Below are positions 13,074-24,800 of a stretch of 64,000 bases of DNA, one piece after another. The position numbers and the translations under genes were made by a program. A model generated the notes under the pieces. The model was not told the origin of the DNA and searched no databases. It saw nothing but the letters and a program-made list of their open reading frames with translations. The DNA lies in NCBI GenBank assembly GCA_019096065.1, contig JAGUCH010000007.1, forward strand, positions 394,501 through 458,500. The letters run 5' to 3'. Origin of the DNA: Paracyclopina nana (lineage: Eukaryota; Arthropoda; Copepoda; Cyclopoida; Cyclopettidae). Numbering within the stretch: the first letter of the stretch is position 1; the number at the start of each line of letters is the position of its first letter.

Positions 13074-16000
13074 ATGGCCAAAGTGAATCAGGGCTATGAC
13101 TATGGCGCCTCTTCTAGTGAAGAGGATGACCAGGACAAAGCCAGTGTTGCTTCAGACTATGTCTATGTCAGGAATGTGGAAGTGAAAAAGAACTGGGACA
13201 GATTCAACCAGACCTTGGATGAGGCCAGCTCAGCTTCTGAAAAGCATACTGACTTCATTAAGAAAGCTGCAGTGGGATTGAAGCTCCTTTCCATCCTGCT
13301 GACCTTTAGCATTGTCCTCATTGCTGGTGTGGTGGCTAAAGGATCCACTTTCTTCATGGTGGCACAGATGAGCAATGACTTTGAGCATGGGCCAAATCTA
13401 AAATTGTGTGCTAGGGGCATCAGTGAGCCTATTTATGTAGGCCATGGGCATACTGAGCCTGTAGCTTGGCTGTGGTAAGCCTATTAATCAGTTAAAGTAT
13501 TTAAGTCCTCTCAATAAGGCTTTGTCAGCGACATTTTAAATTTTGTCATGAACGACACTTTTTTGATGAACTAATTTTTTCAAAACAAATATCCAACTAA
13601 TGTAAGTTGATTGTCTCACTTTATTTTTGTTTTCAGTAAGTGAAACAGATGCTAAGAAGAAAAGCAAAATGTATTACAAAATTTACATAAGACAAAGATT
13701 TTTATGAGCATTAGCTAGCTAGTTTTTGATTGATTAATTTTGCTTCCCAGGTGCATTTTCTTTGCATTTTGCATTCCTGAGGGAATGGCATGGATCAGAG
13801 CAGCCAGGGTTTACTGCATGAGAAAGGTAGAATGGGCTCCTCTGCCTTATCTTGGGGTTGTGATGGCTTTTGAGACTCTTCACACTGTGGGACTGGGACT
13901 TTTGTTCTATGGAGTCTTGCCAGACTTGGACTCAATTAGAGCTATGATGCTTGTTAATGCAGTGCTCATAGTCCCAGCAATTCTTTCCATCTTTAGACCA
14001 AACAAGTTCAAGTCTTCTGCACTGAAATTTACCATCTTGTTTTTGGATGTTTTGGCTGTTTTGTTTCAAATTGGAGGTCTGCTAGTTTGGCCAATCATGA
14101 ACCAGAGTTGGGGCTCAAGTAATTCATGGAAGCTTATGGACTCTTGGGCCTTACCAGTTGGCCTGTTGTTAACCTCTTTTGGCTGGTGGGAAACATTTGT
14201 GGATGAAAATGTTGGCAATCCAGTCACCAAGTTCCTTTGGAGGGTGAAAATTAACATGATTGAAGAGGGAACAAGGTATGCCTAGCTGTTAAATGAATTC
14301 ATTGGCTTCCTCAGGAAAAATAGCCACTACATCAGAAATGTATTGTCAATTGCAGATACACTTCTTATTTGATCATCAGTCTGTGGAAGATCATGGTATT
14401 TTTTGGCATGTTTGTCTGCCTCTCAGCTACAATTGTGAGCATAATACAATCTCATTTACTGGATGTACCCAAAATATTTTTGTTTTCAGGGGCCTGTGGG
14501 TGATGTTAAGGTTCTATTTGATTACTCTTTTGGTGAGTCATTCAGGGGTAAAGGTTATTTTGAGTTTTTTGCCAACTCATCCATTGATTTTGCCAACACA
14601 ACTTCTCAAGAACCTGTGAGCATCTGCTGCTACTTATAAAAAGATCACTTTGAGATTTATGATATTTTTTGCAGTTGATAAGAGATGCTAATTTGGTGCC
14701 TTTGAAAGTTCTGGCAATTCAAGCCACTTGTGCTTATGCTCTCTTCATCTTTGGGAAGTTTGCATGCAAAGTGAGCATTCAAAAAGTGGCCTTTGCTCTG
14801 CCTTCCTCATTGATTATGCCTGTGGCCATTTCTGGCATTGCCACCATGTGCAAATTGAGGCAAGATGACCCCTGCTCTTTTGATGGCTCCATCCCACCTC
14901 ATTTATTTTTTGAATGCCCTGCCAATGAAGATTATGGCTTGCTCTTTGGAGACTGGGGAGGCTTCTACATGGCCCTCTGGTTTTTATCCTCTTTCTGGAT
15001 AGGCAGTCACATTTGGTTCCCAAAGTCCCAAAGACTGGCATCAACTGAGCAAATGTTTGGTACCCCTTACTACTCAGGCCTCATCTTGGAGCAAGACATA
15101 ATGCTCAACAGGAGAAAAGACAGTGGAAAAATGAAATTCAGGTATAAATTAGTCCTTGCAGATAAAATGCAGTTTTTGGAGCTCAAGCTTGAAACTTTTA
15201 AAAAAAGTGATCAAAAAATTATTTAAAACAGTTATCATGTTTATGGCTGACTCTTGCTTGGCCCACATGCATAATTGTTATATGATTTTTAAGGAAAATG
15301 AAGCTCCTCATTAGTACATTGTATCCTCAGCAAAGTGGCACTTATGGTCACATCTTCATCAAGAACCATGTTTTGTGCTAATTGGACTAATTAGCTAACA
15401 AGAATGAATGTACTTGAGATTTTCCTCAATTTTAGGCTTGATGTGAAGAGGGTTGAATCAGGTGTGAGTAGGGTCATGGAAACAGGAGAGGATCCCATTT
15501 ATGAAGAGTTCCAAAACTCTACTTTGACAGCTGTGAATAAGTTGTCGAAGAAGAGGAAAATTTCATCCGGATTGTACCAAGCTGAGGGGGAAACCTTGAA
15601 GCCTAATGACTCAGTCACCAGAATCAAGGGCTGTGCAACCATGTGGCATGAAAACACTGAAGAAATGATTGAGATGATTAAGTCTATTTTTAGGATGGAT
15701 GAGGATTACTCAGCAAGGTAGCCAAATTAAAAGATTGTTATGTACAAAGTCTAATTTCATCTCATTAGATTTTTGGCCAAAAAATTTCTCCAGACTGAAG
15801 ATCCAGATTACTATGAGTGGGAGACCCACATTTTCTTTGACGATGCTTTTGAGCCAGATGACTCTGGACATCATAGAGTGGTCAATCAGTTTGTCAAGCT
15901 TTTGGTTGCACAACTAGAGGAGCAGGGCAAAAAGTGGTATGGAAGCAGGAGGATGAAGGTTCCATACCCTGTCAAGTACCCAACTCCATATGGAGGTAGA

Positions 16001-18612
16001 TTGATTTGGACACTCCCTGGAAACACCAAAATCATTTGCCATGTGAAGGACAAGGACAAGATCAGGCACAAAAAGAGATGGAGCCAGTGCATGTACATGT
16101 ACTACTTTTTGGGATTTGAGCTGGCTGCCAATGACAGGTTGACTGAGGCCCAAAAGGAGCTCAGAGCTAGAAACACTTACTTGCTAGCTCTTGATGGGGA
16201 TGTAGATTTCCAACCAGATGCAATCATCAAATTGGTTGATCTCATGAAAAGGAACCCAGTAAGATAATGGTCAACTTAAAATAGTATATTGGAACAAATT
16301 GCTTTGTCAAAAAATACCCATAAAGCTACTGACATTTCTCAACTTTTCAGGGTGTTGGAGCCTCATGTGGCAGAATTCACCCAACAGGATCCGGATACAT
16401 GCAGTGGTACCAGATGTTTGAATATGCCATTGGCCATTGGCTCCAAAAGTCCACTGAGCATGTGATGGGCTGTGTCCTGTGCAGTCCTGGCTGCTTTTCC
16501 CTCTTCAGGGGTTTGGCCTTGATGGATGACAATGTGATGAACACCTATACCACAGTTGCCACTGAGCCAAGACATTATGTCCAGTATGATCAGGGTGAAG
16601 ATAGATGGCTCTGTACTCTGCTACTGCAACAAGGCTGGAGAGTGGAATACTCAGCAGCCTCAGACTCTTTCACAGCTTGTCCTGAAGGCTTCAAAGAGTT
16701 CTACAACCAAAGAAGAAGATGGATGCCTTCCACACTGGCCAACATTCTGGACTTGCTCTCAGACTACAAAAGAGTCATCAGGAACAATGATGACATCTCC
16801 ATTTTCTACATCATTTACCAAGTGATGATGATGATTGGCACTGTCCTAGGTCCTGGCAGCATTTTCATCATGTTGGCAGGATCCTTTGGAGCTGCCTTTG
16901 GACTGGACAATTGGACCTCATTCCTCATCAATTTGGTGCCATTGGTCTTCTTCATTGTTGCTTGTTTGGTGGCCAAATCAGATCACCAGATTCTCATAGC
17001 TCAATTCTTGAGTGTTATGTATGCTTTGGTGATGATGGCAGTCCTCATTGGGATTCTCATCCAAGTGGCTTCGGATGGTTGGTTGGCACCCACATCACTG
17101 TCACTGATGTTTGTGGCTTTCTCCTTCATTTTTGCTGGTTTCATTCATCCCCAAGAGCTGGCGTGCCTGCCAATGGGAGTGATTTACTACATCACCATTC
17201 CTTCCATGTACCTGTTCCTGGTGATCTACTCTGTGTTCAATTTGAATGTGGTCTCTTGGGGCACCAGAGAGGTTCCAAAGAAGCTCTCAGCTGAAGAGAA
17301 GGAAGCTGAACAGGCCAAAGCTGAGGAGGAGGCCAAGAAGAAAGAGTTGAAGAAGAAGGGCACATTCTGGGGCTCATTATTTGGCAGAGACAACTCCAGT
17401 CTTGAGTTTGGCATCAAAAACCTCTTCCATACCCAGGTACTAAGTCTTTCAACAAAGTTAAAATCTTGATGTAATAATTAATTTTCCCCATAGGAAAAAG
17501 GAGAGGATGCAATTATGAGAGACCTAGCCAAAATGAACCAAAAGTTGGACCAAATTGAAAAAGCCTTGAAAAAAGAAGGCTACACCTTACCAACTCCACA
17601 AGCACAGGAATCCAGCTTAAAATTACCAGATAAGCCAAGTAGGAACAAGCTGTCTTCACCCAGTGTGAGAATTGTAGACCCCAAAGACCTCATAAGGAGA
17701 GATGACATGAAAAATCCCTTCTGGATTGAGGAGGAAGCACTAGGGAATGGAGAAATCAAACACTTGAAGGAAAAGGAAATCACCTTCTGGAATGAACTGA
17801 TTGAAAAGTACCTCAAGCCATTGGAAAAGGATGCTGAGAAAGAGAAGCAAGCTGCAGCCGGCCTGAAGGAGTTGAGAAACAGTGCAGTGTTCTCCTTTCT
17901 GATGATCAACAGCATTTGGGTGTTGACCATATTTTTGCTGCAAGAAAACAAAGATTTGCTCTATGTGAGATGGCCATTTGCTGCCAAAGGACCCATCCTG
18001 GATTTTGATGAGGTTGACAACACCATTCACATCACCTATGAGTACCTCCAATTGGAGCCCATTGGCCTTCTCTTTGTCATCTTTTTTGCTGTGGTCCTCA
18101 TCATTCAAATCATTGGCATGCTCCTCCATAGGATCATGACTCTTGGACACATAGTGGCCACCACCAAAGTGAGGATGACCATGTTTGGCCAGAGCAAGAA
18201 ATTTGATGCCAATGCCCTACTGGATAAACAGGCTGTGGACATTGTCAAAAGCATGATAAAAAATGCCCAACCTGGAAGCAAGGATCAGACCATTGAGCAG
18301 GCTGTGGAGGAGTCTATGACAGCTTTGGCACAAGGTGATGAGAATGAGCTGAGAAGAATGAGTGAGGGCACTGAGCTATGGAAGAGAGGCAAGTCAGTTC
18401 TGAAGAGAACTGAGACCATCAAAGCATTAAGGCATAGAGCCAGTGAGTACAACAAGAGGAAGGCCACCATGAAGCGGCCAAAGAGGCTGCCAGAGCCTGG
18501 CTGTGACACCATAGAAGAAGCCAATGACGAGGAGGACGCTCATGGCCACATACCTGTAGTGAGAACCAACACTTTTCTTGATCCAGAAGACTTGGATGAA
18601 AGAGATGCTTAA
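13074..18612 (+). CDS. CHS1: Chitin synthase (arthropod CHS1/krotzkopf-verkehrt-like)
   Basis: This integral plasma-membrane glycosyltransferase polymerises UDP-GlcNAc into chitin for cuticle. Nine exons (13074-13474, 13751-14275, 14356-14434, 14490-14615, 14675-15141, 15436-15717, 15769-16258, 16351-17436, 17494-18612) join in phase to 1,524 residues, the usual arthropod length. The order is a cluster of N-terminal membrane helices, then the catalytic GT2 domain, then a second helix cluster with SWGTRE, a further membrane pair and a cytosolic tail. The catalytic domain has KGCATMWHENTEEM, ALDGDVDF, GEDRWLCTLLLQQGW and NQRRRWMPSTL. A coiled-coil segment (MRDLAKMNQKLDQIEKAL) follows the five-helix region, a feature typical of class 1 (cuticular) enzymes. 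AATAAA lies about 40 bp after the stop. No frame breaks are seen, and no duplicated alternative exon is visible. The exons are strongly CpG-depleted. Confidence 0.97.
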
Positions 18613-19171
18613 TAAACCAATTCAAAGAATGTATTCTAATCATTAATACATTATAAATAAATATGCCTTGATTGCTTTCCCTAGATGGATTTTGGTCCCT
18701 TAAAAATGTGTATTTCTTTTAGATAATTTAGAGGAATTACTGAGGAAAGAGACTTATACCAGTGATTGCGTTACTTCACATTCAACTTGATAAAAATGCT
18801 TAATTATGTTTGTTTACATTCAAGGAGTTAAGCTTTTCCCGCGAGAATTGTTAATAGTATGCTTACTTGCATGCCAAGTATCCAAAACTTTACTTTAGCT
18901 CTTTTTCTTGAATTAAGCTTCTATTTTCCTCCCCATTATTTAGGTTTAAAATTCCGAAGTCATTTCAAGTATCTAAATTACTTCAAGATGAAATCTACCT
19001 TCTATGGCCAAATGATTTCTGAAAATGCCAAAATTGACCGATTTCTTTAACAACGATTTCGGTAACGATTTGGGGGCCACAACAAATAATATTTGCCGCA
19101 AAAATTCTCGTCAAATCACATAGGGGAAATTCATTCGACGGATAAACAGAAACAAAGTAAAATATCGCAAA
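18613..19171. other. CHS 3' end and DNAJC9 promoter region
   Basis: The stretch contains the chitin synthase 3' UTR with AATAAA near 18655 and then the DNAJC9 upstream region. CpG content rises in its second half (from about 18840). No other gene is seen. Confidence 0.5.
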
Positions 19172-19942
19172 ATGCCAGGACTTTTGGACACATTGGAAGA
19201 GCTGTTCGAGACTCGGGACTTATATCAAGTCCTTGGCATCGACAAAAATGCCGAGGAGTCCAAAGTGAAGAAAGCTTACCACAAAACATCTCTCCAAGTT
19301 CATCCGGATCGTGTCGAGCCCAAAGAGCGGGAATTGGCCACGAAAAAGTTCCAAGCTTTGGGAGCGGTGTACAAGATCTTGAGCGACCAAGACTCACGCG
19401 CTGTTTATGATGAGAGCGGCGAGGTCGACGACGAAGGCGATGCCAGCCTCAGTGATCGCGATTGGAGCGAATATTGGCGCGTCCTCTTCAAAAAAGTCAC
19501 TCTCGACGACATCAAGGCATTTGAAAAGAAGTACAGAAATTCCGACGAAGAGGCCCAAGATCTCAAGAAAGCCTACGTTGACTCCGAGGGTGACATGGAC
19601 ACCATCATTGATACTGTCCTATGCGCCACAGCCGAAGATGAGCCAAGATTTACGGCTATGCTCCAGGATTGGATAAAGGCGGGGGAAGTGCCGGATTTCG
19701 ACAAATTCACGCATGAAACGAAGGAAAACAAGAAGAAGAGGAAAGCTCGCAGGAATGACGAGGCCAAAGAGGCTGAGGAGTATGCCAAAGAAATTGGTCT
19801 TGACAACTCGAGCAGCGACTCATTGGCGAACATGATCATGCAAAGACAGCAAAGGAGGCAAGCTGAGTCTGAAAGCTTTTTCGATCATCTGGCTGCGAAA
19901 TATGGGAAGAAGGAGGGCAAATCCAGAAAGAAGTCAAAGTAA
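19172..19942 (+). CDS. DNAJC9: DnaJ homolog subfamily C member 9
   Basis: This is a J-domain co-chaperone; in other animals DNAJC9 binds histones H3-H4 and stimulates HSP70 during their deposition. A single uninterrupted frame gives 256 residues, close to the human protein. The N-terminal J domain (about residues 15-85) has YQVLGIDKNAEE, the catalytic HPD in QVHPDRVEP, and KILSDQDSRAVYD. The middle carries DWSEYWRVLFKKV and the acidic helix region typical of the family. The C-terminus is highly basic and charged, consistent with histone or nuclear binding. The start was chosen at 19172 because the family N-terminus begins a few residues before the J domain. It is intronless while its neighbours are intron-rich, and it has far higher CpG content than the genes to its left. 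Confidence 0.95.
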   Translation: MPGLLDTLEELFETRDLYQVLGIDKNAEESKVKKAYHKTSLQVHPDRVEPKERELATKKFQALGAVYKILSDQDSRAVYDESGEVDDEGDASLSDRDWSEYWRVLFKKVTLDDIKAFEKKYRNSDEEAQDLKKAYVDSEGDMDTIIDTVLCATAEDEPRFTAMLQDWIKAGEVPDFDKFTHETKENKKKRKARRNDEAKEAEEYAKEIGLDNSSSDSLANMIMQRQQRRQAESESFFDHLAAKYGKKEGKSRKKSK

Positions 19943-20097
19943 CCAGCATTTTAGTCATTTTCACACAATAGTTCAGCGTATCCAGTAATCTCGGTGAATC
20001 AATACAACTTTTAACCAAAAATACGTAATCTTTAATTCATTATAGAAAAGGTGATTTTTTTAATGAAATTATTTTTAATTTTTGTCTAAATAAATCA

Positions 20098-20660
20098 AAA
20101 TGAGTCAAGCTTAGCCCAAATGAGTCAGTATGAGTCTAATAAAGTTTAGTTAATTAAAAATGAGTCAAGCTAAGTTAAAACGATGTGAGTCGAGTAAAAC
20201 GAATCTATTTGAGTCAAATATGTTAAGCCATGATAAAATGAGTTTGGTTGAGTCAAATTTGTCAAGTTGGGTCATGATTAATTGACACAGAGTCAAAATG
20301 ATCCAGCTGGAGTCAAAATGAGTCAACTTGAGTCAACTTGAGTCAAAATGAGTCAACTTGAGTCAAAATGAGTTAACTTGCTTTAGTATAAGTCAACTTA
20401 GGTCAAAATGAGTCAACTTGAGTCAAAATGAGTTAACTAGATTTAGAATAAGTCAACTTAGGTCAAAATGAGTCAACTTGAGTCATAATGAGTCTTCTTA
20501 TGTCAAAATGGGTCAACTTGATTTAGAATAAGTCAACTTGTATTAAAATGAGTCTACTTATGTCAAAATGAGTCAACTTGAGTCAAAATGGGTCAACTTG
20601 ATTGAAAATGTGATAAAATGAGTCAAGTTGAGCCAAAAATTAGTCAAATTGATTCAATTT
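20098..20660. repeat. Minisatellite built on a ~20-bp GAGTCAA unit
   Basis: Imperfect tandem copies of a unit resembling AAAATGAGTCAACTTGAGTC fill this region, with more decayed copies at its left end. Many units contain TGAGTCA. The array ends about 10 bp before the LTR element at 20672, and the element's target duplication (ACGGG) lies at the array edge. There is no open frame. Confidence 0.9.
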
Positions 20661-20671
20661 TATCTAACGGG

Positions 20672-21042
20672 TGGTGAATGGGACCTTCTTTCAGCTGAAG
20701 GGCCAACTCGAAATGGAAGGGGAAAATGACAAGATCGGCAACAACGTGGCGGTCTTGAGCCCATAAATGGAAGCAATCCAAGCGTGAGGACTAGCAGCAC
20801 TTGGCAGAGCTGGCAGCTCCAGTCAACCAGATGATGGTGGAGGTGTCAGTCTGGACAATAAAGTTGAAAACTTCAATGGCTTCCTTCTTGGTTGATTGTT
20901 TATTAGCGAGTGAAACGAATAGCGCGCGAAGTAGCGGGAAAACTCAGCAATGTAAACATAGATATATATAGAATGCAAAAGTAGAGATCTGTGGTCTCAA
21001 GTCAAGGCCTCAAGGTCCTCAGGCCTCAAGGTCCTCACACCA
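20672..21042 (-). repeat. 3' LTR (left copy)
   Basis: 371 bp, matching 25179-25549 base for base in my reading. TGGTG/CACCA form the terminal inverted pentamer. It abuts the target duplication ACGGG at 20667-20671. Confidence 0.93.
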
Positions 21043-21055
21043 AAAGCCCCCTCCT
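21043..21055 (-). other. Polypurine tract of the LTR element
   Basis: On the minus strand this reads AGGAGGGGGCTTT, directly against the 3' LTR, the expected position of the plus-strand primer. Confidence 0.8.
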
Positions 21056-21851
21056 GAATTCTGTAACAGAATTCAGCATAAGCCCTCATGTTGACATCAC
21101 AGACAAGGATAGGTTGATTTGCTTTGTTCTTGGCCACAACTATGATGTCCAGTAGGTCATCAAAATGTGGCTTATAAATTAACCCATTTGAGCATTGGGA
21201 CTAAGTCATGATCATAAGATTTTTGCCTAAAACTGAGCATTTCAGCTGAGTATTAGCACTTAAGTGAGTAAGATAAGATTGACAGTTAAATTTATATCGG
21301 GAGGGCTATCAACTATGTGAAGATTTGAACTTGGCATGCTAAATGTGGGAATTAAACATGTTTCTGAATAAGTATAGGCACTGGTGAAGTCTTTGCACTC
21401 GGTATGGTTTCACTTAAGTGTCAAAATCCTGAGGGCGAACTCACTCACAAATGTTCGTAGTGGGATCGGCCTTTTGTCCTTCTTGCTTAAGCAGTCTTCA
21501 CTCCAGCACTCAAGCTTTTGAGCATCAAAGCACTGAGGGCGAATTTACTGACTATGGTGTAGCAAATTCGGCCTTTCGTTCATCTAGCTTAAGCTTCCAA
21601 TTTTCCATCACATATAAGGCAGACAAATTGTTTTTGTTGAAGCCTTGCTCATGATGTGACACGACAAAGCAGAAAAGACAAGTTTCACAGCCATCTTCTC
21701 TAGTCTTCTGACAAAATATAATACGGTTACACAGCTGTGTCTGACTAGCACTATTAGATTTGCACAAACATAAACAGGTAATTTTGGTAAAAGGTACACT
21801 TCTGACAAGCAGGGAGGCTTCAGACCAGGGTGGTGGTGCCAGCTATGACAA
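21056..21851. other. Non-coding 3' part of the LTR element interior
   Basis: About 800 bp lie between the Gag stop and the polypurine tract. Both strands carry only short frames without pol motifs. An imperfect direct repeat is visible (CTGAGGGCGAA at about 21430 and 21535, each followed by a CTTAAG). Pol appears to be deleted here. Confidence 0.6.
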
Positions 21852-24800
21852 TCAATTGGCTTCTGCCGCACTGGAGAGCTCACCATTAATGGGACATTGC
21901 AGGGGAGAGGCCACAGACAAATTTTTTGAGTCTATCAACAGCTTGATGGATTTTGTCAGCTCTTCAAGTAGTTGCTTTTGATCCTTAAGGTAGAGGAGCA
22001 AGGTGTCATCATAAGATGTAGCATCAATGGTGGAGCCAGACTTGGAAATGTCCGAGCTCTTAAGAGTGGCCTTCGTAGTGAAAGGGGCTGGCATAAAATC
22101 AGCTGAAGAATGTAGCCAGGAGTTGTGCTTGTCAGACTTGCACTTATAACAGACCATGTTGGTTTTGCACTTGCGCAAGTTGTGCTGCCCCCTCAAGCAC
22201 CTGAAGCAAGCATAAGCTCCCATGCAAAGTTTCAACTTGCCTTGCCCATCAGCATCCCTGAAAAGTTGACATTCAGGTATTGAATGAGGCTGTTGGCAAA
22301 GAGGGCACTCCAAGAAGGTTCTGTACTCATCTTGGGCGACTGTGACACTGGCTACGTTGAACTCTTCTTCACTGGATACAAATGTTGGCTCACATTCAGC
22401 TTCTTGCAGCCACTTCATGTCAGACATGACTGACTTGCCACTGGCGTAGAAGGTTGGCTTGGTGGTAGCTGAAGCTGGCTTAAGCCCTGTCTGAGGTGCT
22501 GAGTTCTTGGTGGCATCAGCAGCCCTGGCCATCTGGTAGGAGTAGTGATGCTGCATCTCTGAGCTGGCCCACTCATTGAAAAGCTCAAGCGTGAATGCAT
22601 GAGTTTTTCTGCTTGTCAAGAATGTGTTGACAAATGGGCGAGTTGATGGCACAAAAGTGATATTTTGAATCACAAGGGCAGAAAAGGCAGTTTTTTCGAA
22701 GTCTGACATTTTCTCAGGGGCAGTCTCCTCCAATTGGAAGATGAACTCAGAGATGTGATCCCTGACGCTTTGAATTGTCTCCTTCTTGGTCATGTCAACT
22801 GGAGCCATGTTCTGCAACTTCTTGACAGCATAGTTGAGGAGTCTCTGTCGATCACCGAACTCTTCATCCAGTTCCTTAAGGGCTTGCAGGTAACCCGCTT
22901 TGGTGTGAGGTTTAAACTGCACAAACCTGTGAGCATGACCTCCTTTTGTGGCCTGGTTGAGGCGAATGATCTTCTCTTGGAGTGACATGTCAGGATCCTT
23001 GTGGACAAAGTTTTTGAATGCAACCCTGAAGTGATAGTATTGCATTAGATCCTCTCCATCAAATGGGGGGACCTTTAAAGGATCGAACTTGATAGCTCTC
23101 TTCTTACGAACTGAAGCAGAATTGTTGGAGCCAGAATTGTTGGAGCCATAGGCTGGCGACTCATTGCTTCTGCCTCTGGAAGATCTTTCGTCTTCTTCAG
23201 AAGAGCTCGTGTCCCAAAATGGTTTCTTCTTCCTGTCATCGCCGCCAGAAGACTTTTTCTTTTTGCCTTTTCTTGATTCGCTATCGCTGCTGCTGCCATC
23301 TGATGGATCATCAGGATTTGGGTCGCCAGCATTGGGGACATGTTGGCCAAAAGTGTGGGCAGTGGAAGAGCAACGTTTAAACGAGTCTGTTTCTTTGTCA
23401 TAGACAAGTTTGATGCCTTCTCGAGTGTAGACCACCTCTTGAGCTGGAGAAAAAGACTGGATCTTCATTGTCTTCATCAGAACTTTTGGGTTGACCAATC
23501 CCTTAAGGTGGCTCTTGGTGGAGTTTTGTTGCAGCGTCATGATTTGATAAGCTCTCTTGGCAGACTCCAGAAGGTAGTTGTAGTTAGCTTCATGGGTGTC
23601 AAATTCCTTTGCTGCTCGGCTGTCCACATTCAGAAGCTCTGCCCACCTCTGCTCATAAGTGATTAAGAGAGAGCCCAAAGTTGCCATGCTCAGTGACAGC
23701 TTCTCAGCATCTGCTTGATTTTCGATGTCAACCTGCAGTTGGGCTGCCTGGAGCTTAAGCCTATCCTTGAGAGAGACAAGAGCAATCTCTTCAGGGGTGA
23801 TCGTCCTTTTTGACTTGGTGGATGCATCTTTGAGGCCAATGATTGATGGGTCTTCGGCACAAACAGGGGCATAAGAGAGACGTTGCTGCCTGTTGCTGGG
23901 CCCTGGAGTGGCTCCCGCAGTGCTTAAGCCTGGTGTGTTGAGCTGAGTGGTGCCATTCGGATCAACATTGGTTGAGTTCGTGGAAGGTCTTCTTGGAGTA
24001 GCAGCTTCCTTGGACTTTTTGGCGTCTTTGGCAGTCTGGCGAGCAAATTCCGAAGCGAACTCTTCTCCATCAGTGTCACTGAAGTCAAAGTTGAGATGCC
24101 TGTCGAGCTCCTCATCATCATCCATGACCTTGTTGGCCAGCTCCCGGCTTTTGATGATGCCTTTCAGTTTGTCCTTAAGGCCCTGCAAGGAGTCCCTTGC
24201 TCCATTTGCCTTTTGAGGCATGACAGCTCCCAGAGGATTGCCAGCAGCGTCATAGGCTGCAACATATCTTGGGTATGCATCAGTGAGGGCGGCCTGGGCG
24301 CACTCCACAACGCTTAGCATGTGCTTAAGCGTTTCAATAGACTCTGGGGCATCAAATGATCTGATCCTCTTGCGATAGTCTCGGCAAGCAACCATGGCCT
24401 TTTCGAGTACTTTGATGAGGACATCTCTTGCTTCTATGGCTGCGTTTTGCTTAAGCTGCCTATCAGATTCCTTGGTCTTCTTTGATGAAGACTTGGAAGT
24501 TGGCTTGTCTCCTCCCAGGATGGTAACGCCACTGTCAGTGGTACCTGTTCCACTTGACGAATTGGCAGTGGGGGGTCCAGATTGATTAGATGGGTGGCTA
24601 CTGGACTGTTCAGTATTTCCATCAACGTTGAGGTTGGGGTTGTGATCCGCCATGCTTAAGCTGGGGTCGCTTATAGCGGGATCAAAAACCTCTCCAGACA
24701 GCTCCAGACGCTCAAGGTTGGCCCCCTCGTGATTGGGCTGATTGACACTGTCACTGGCTAGCGAGTTGTCAGCAGCCAAGGCCAAGTAGTCCTTGAAGTT

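Noticed and set aside
20098..20660. Possible CRISPR array
   Set aside because: The repeats are contiguous, variable and without spacers, and the DNA is animal; it is a minisatellite.
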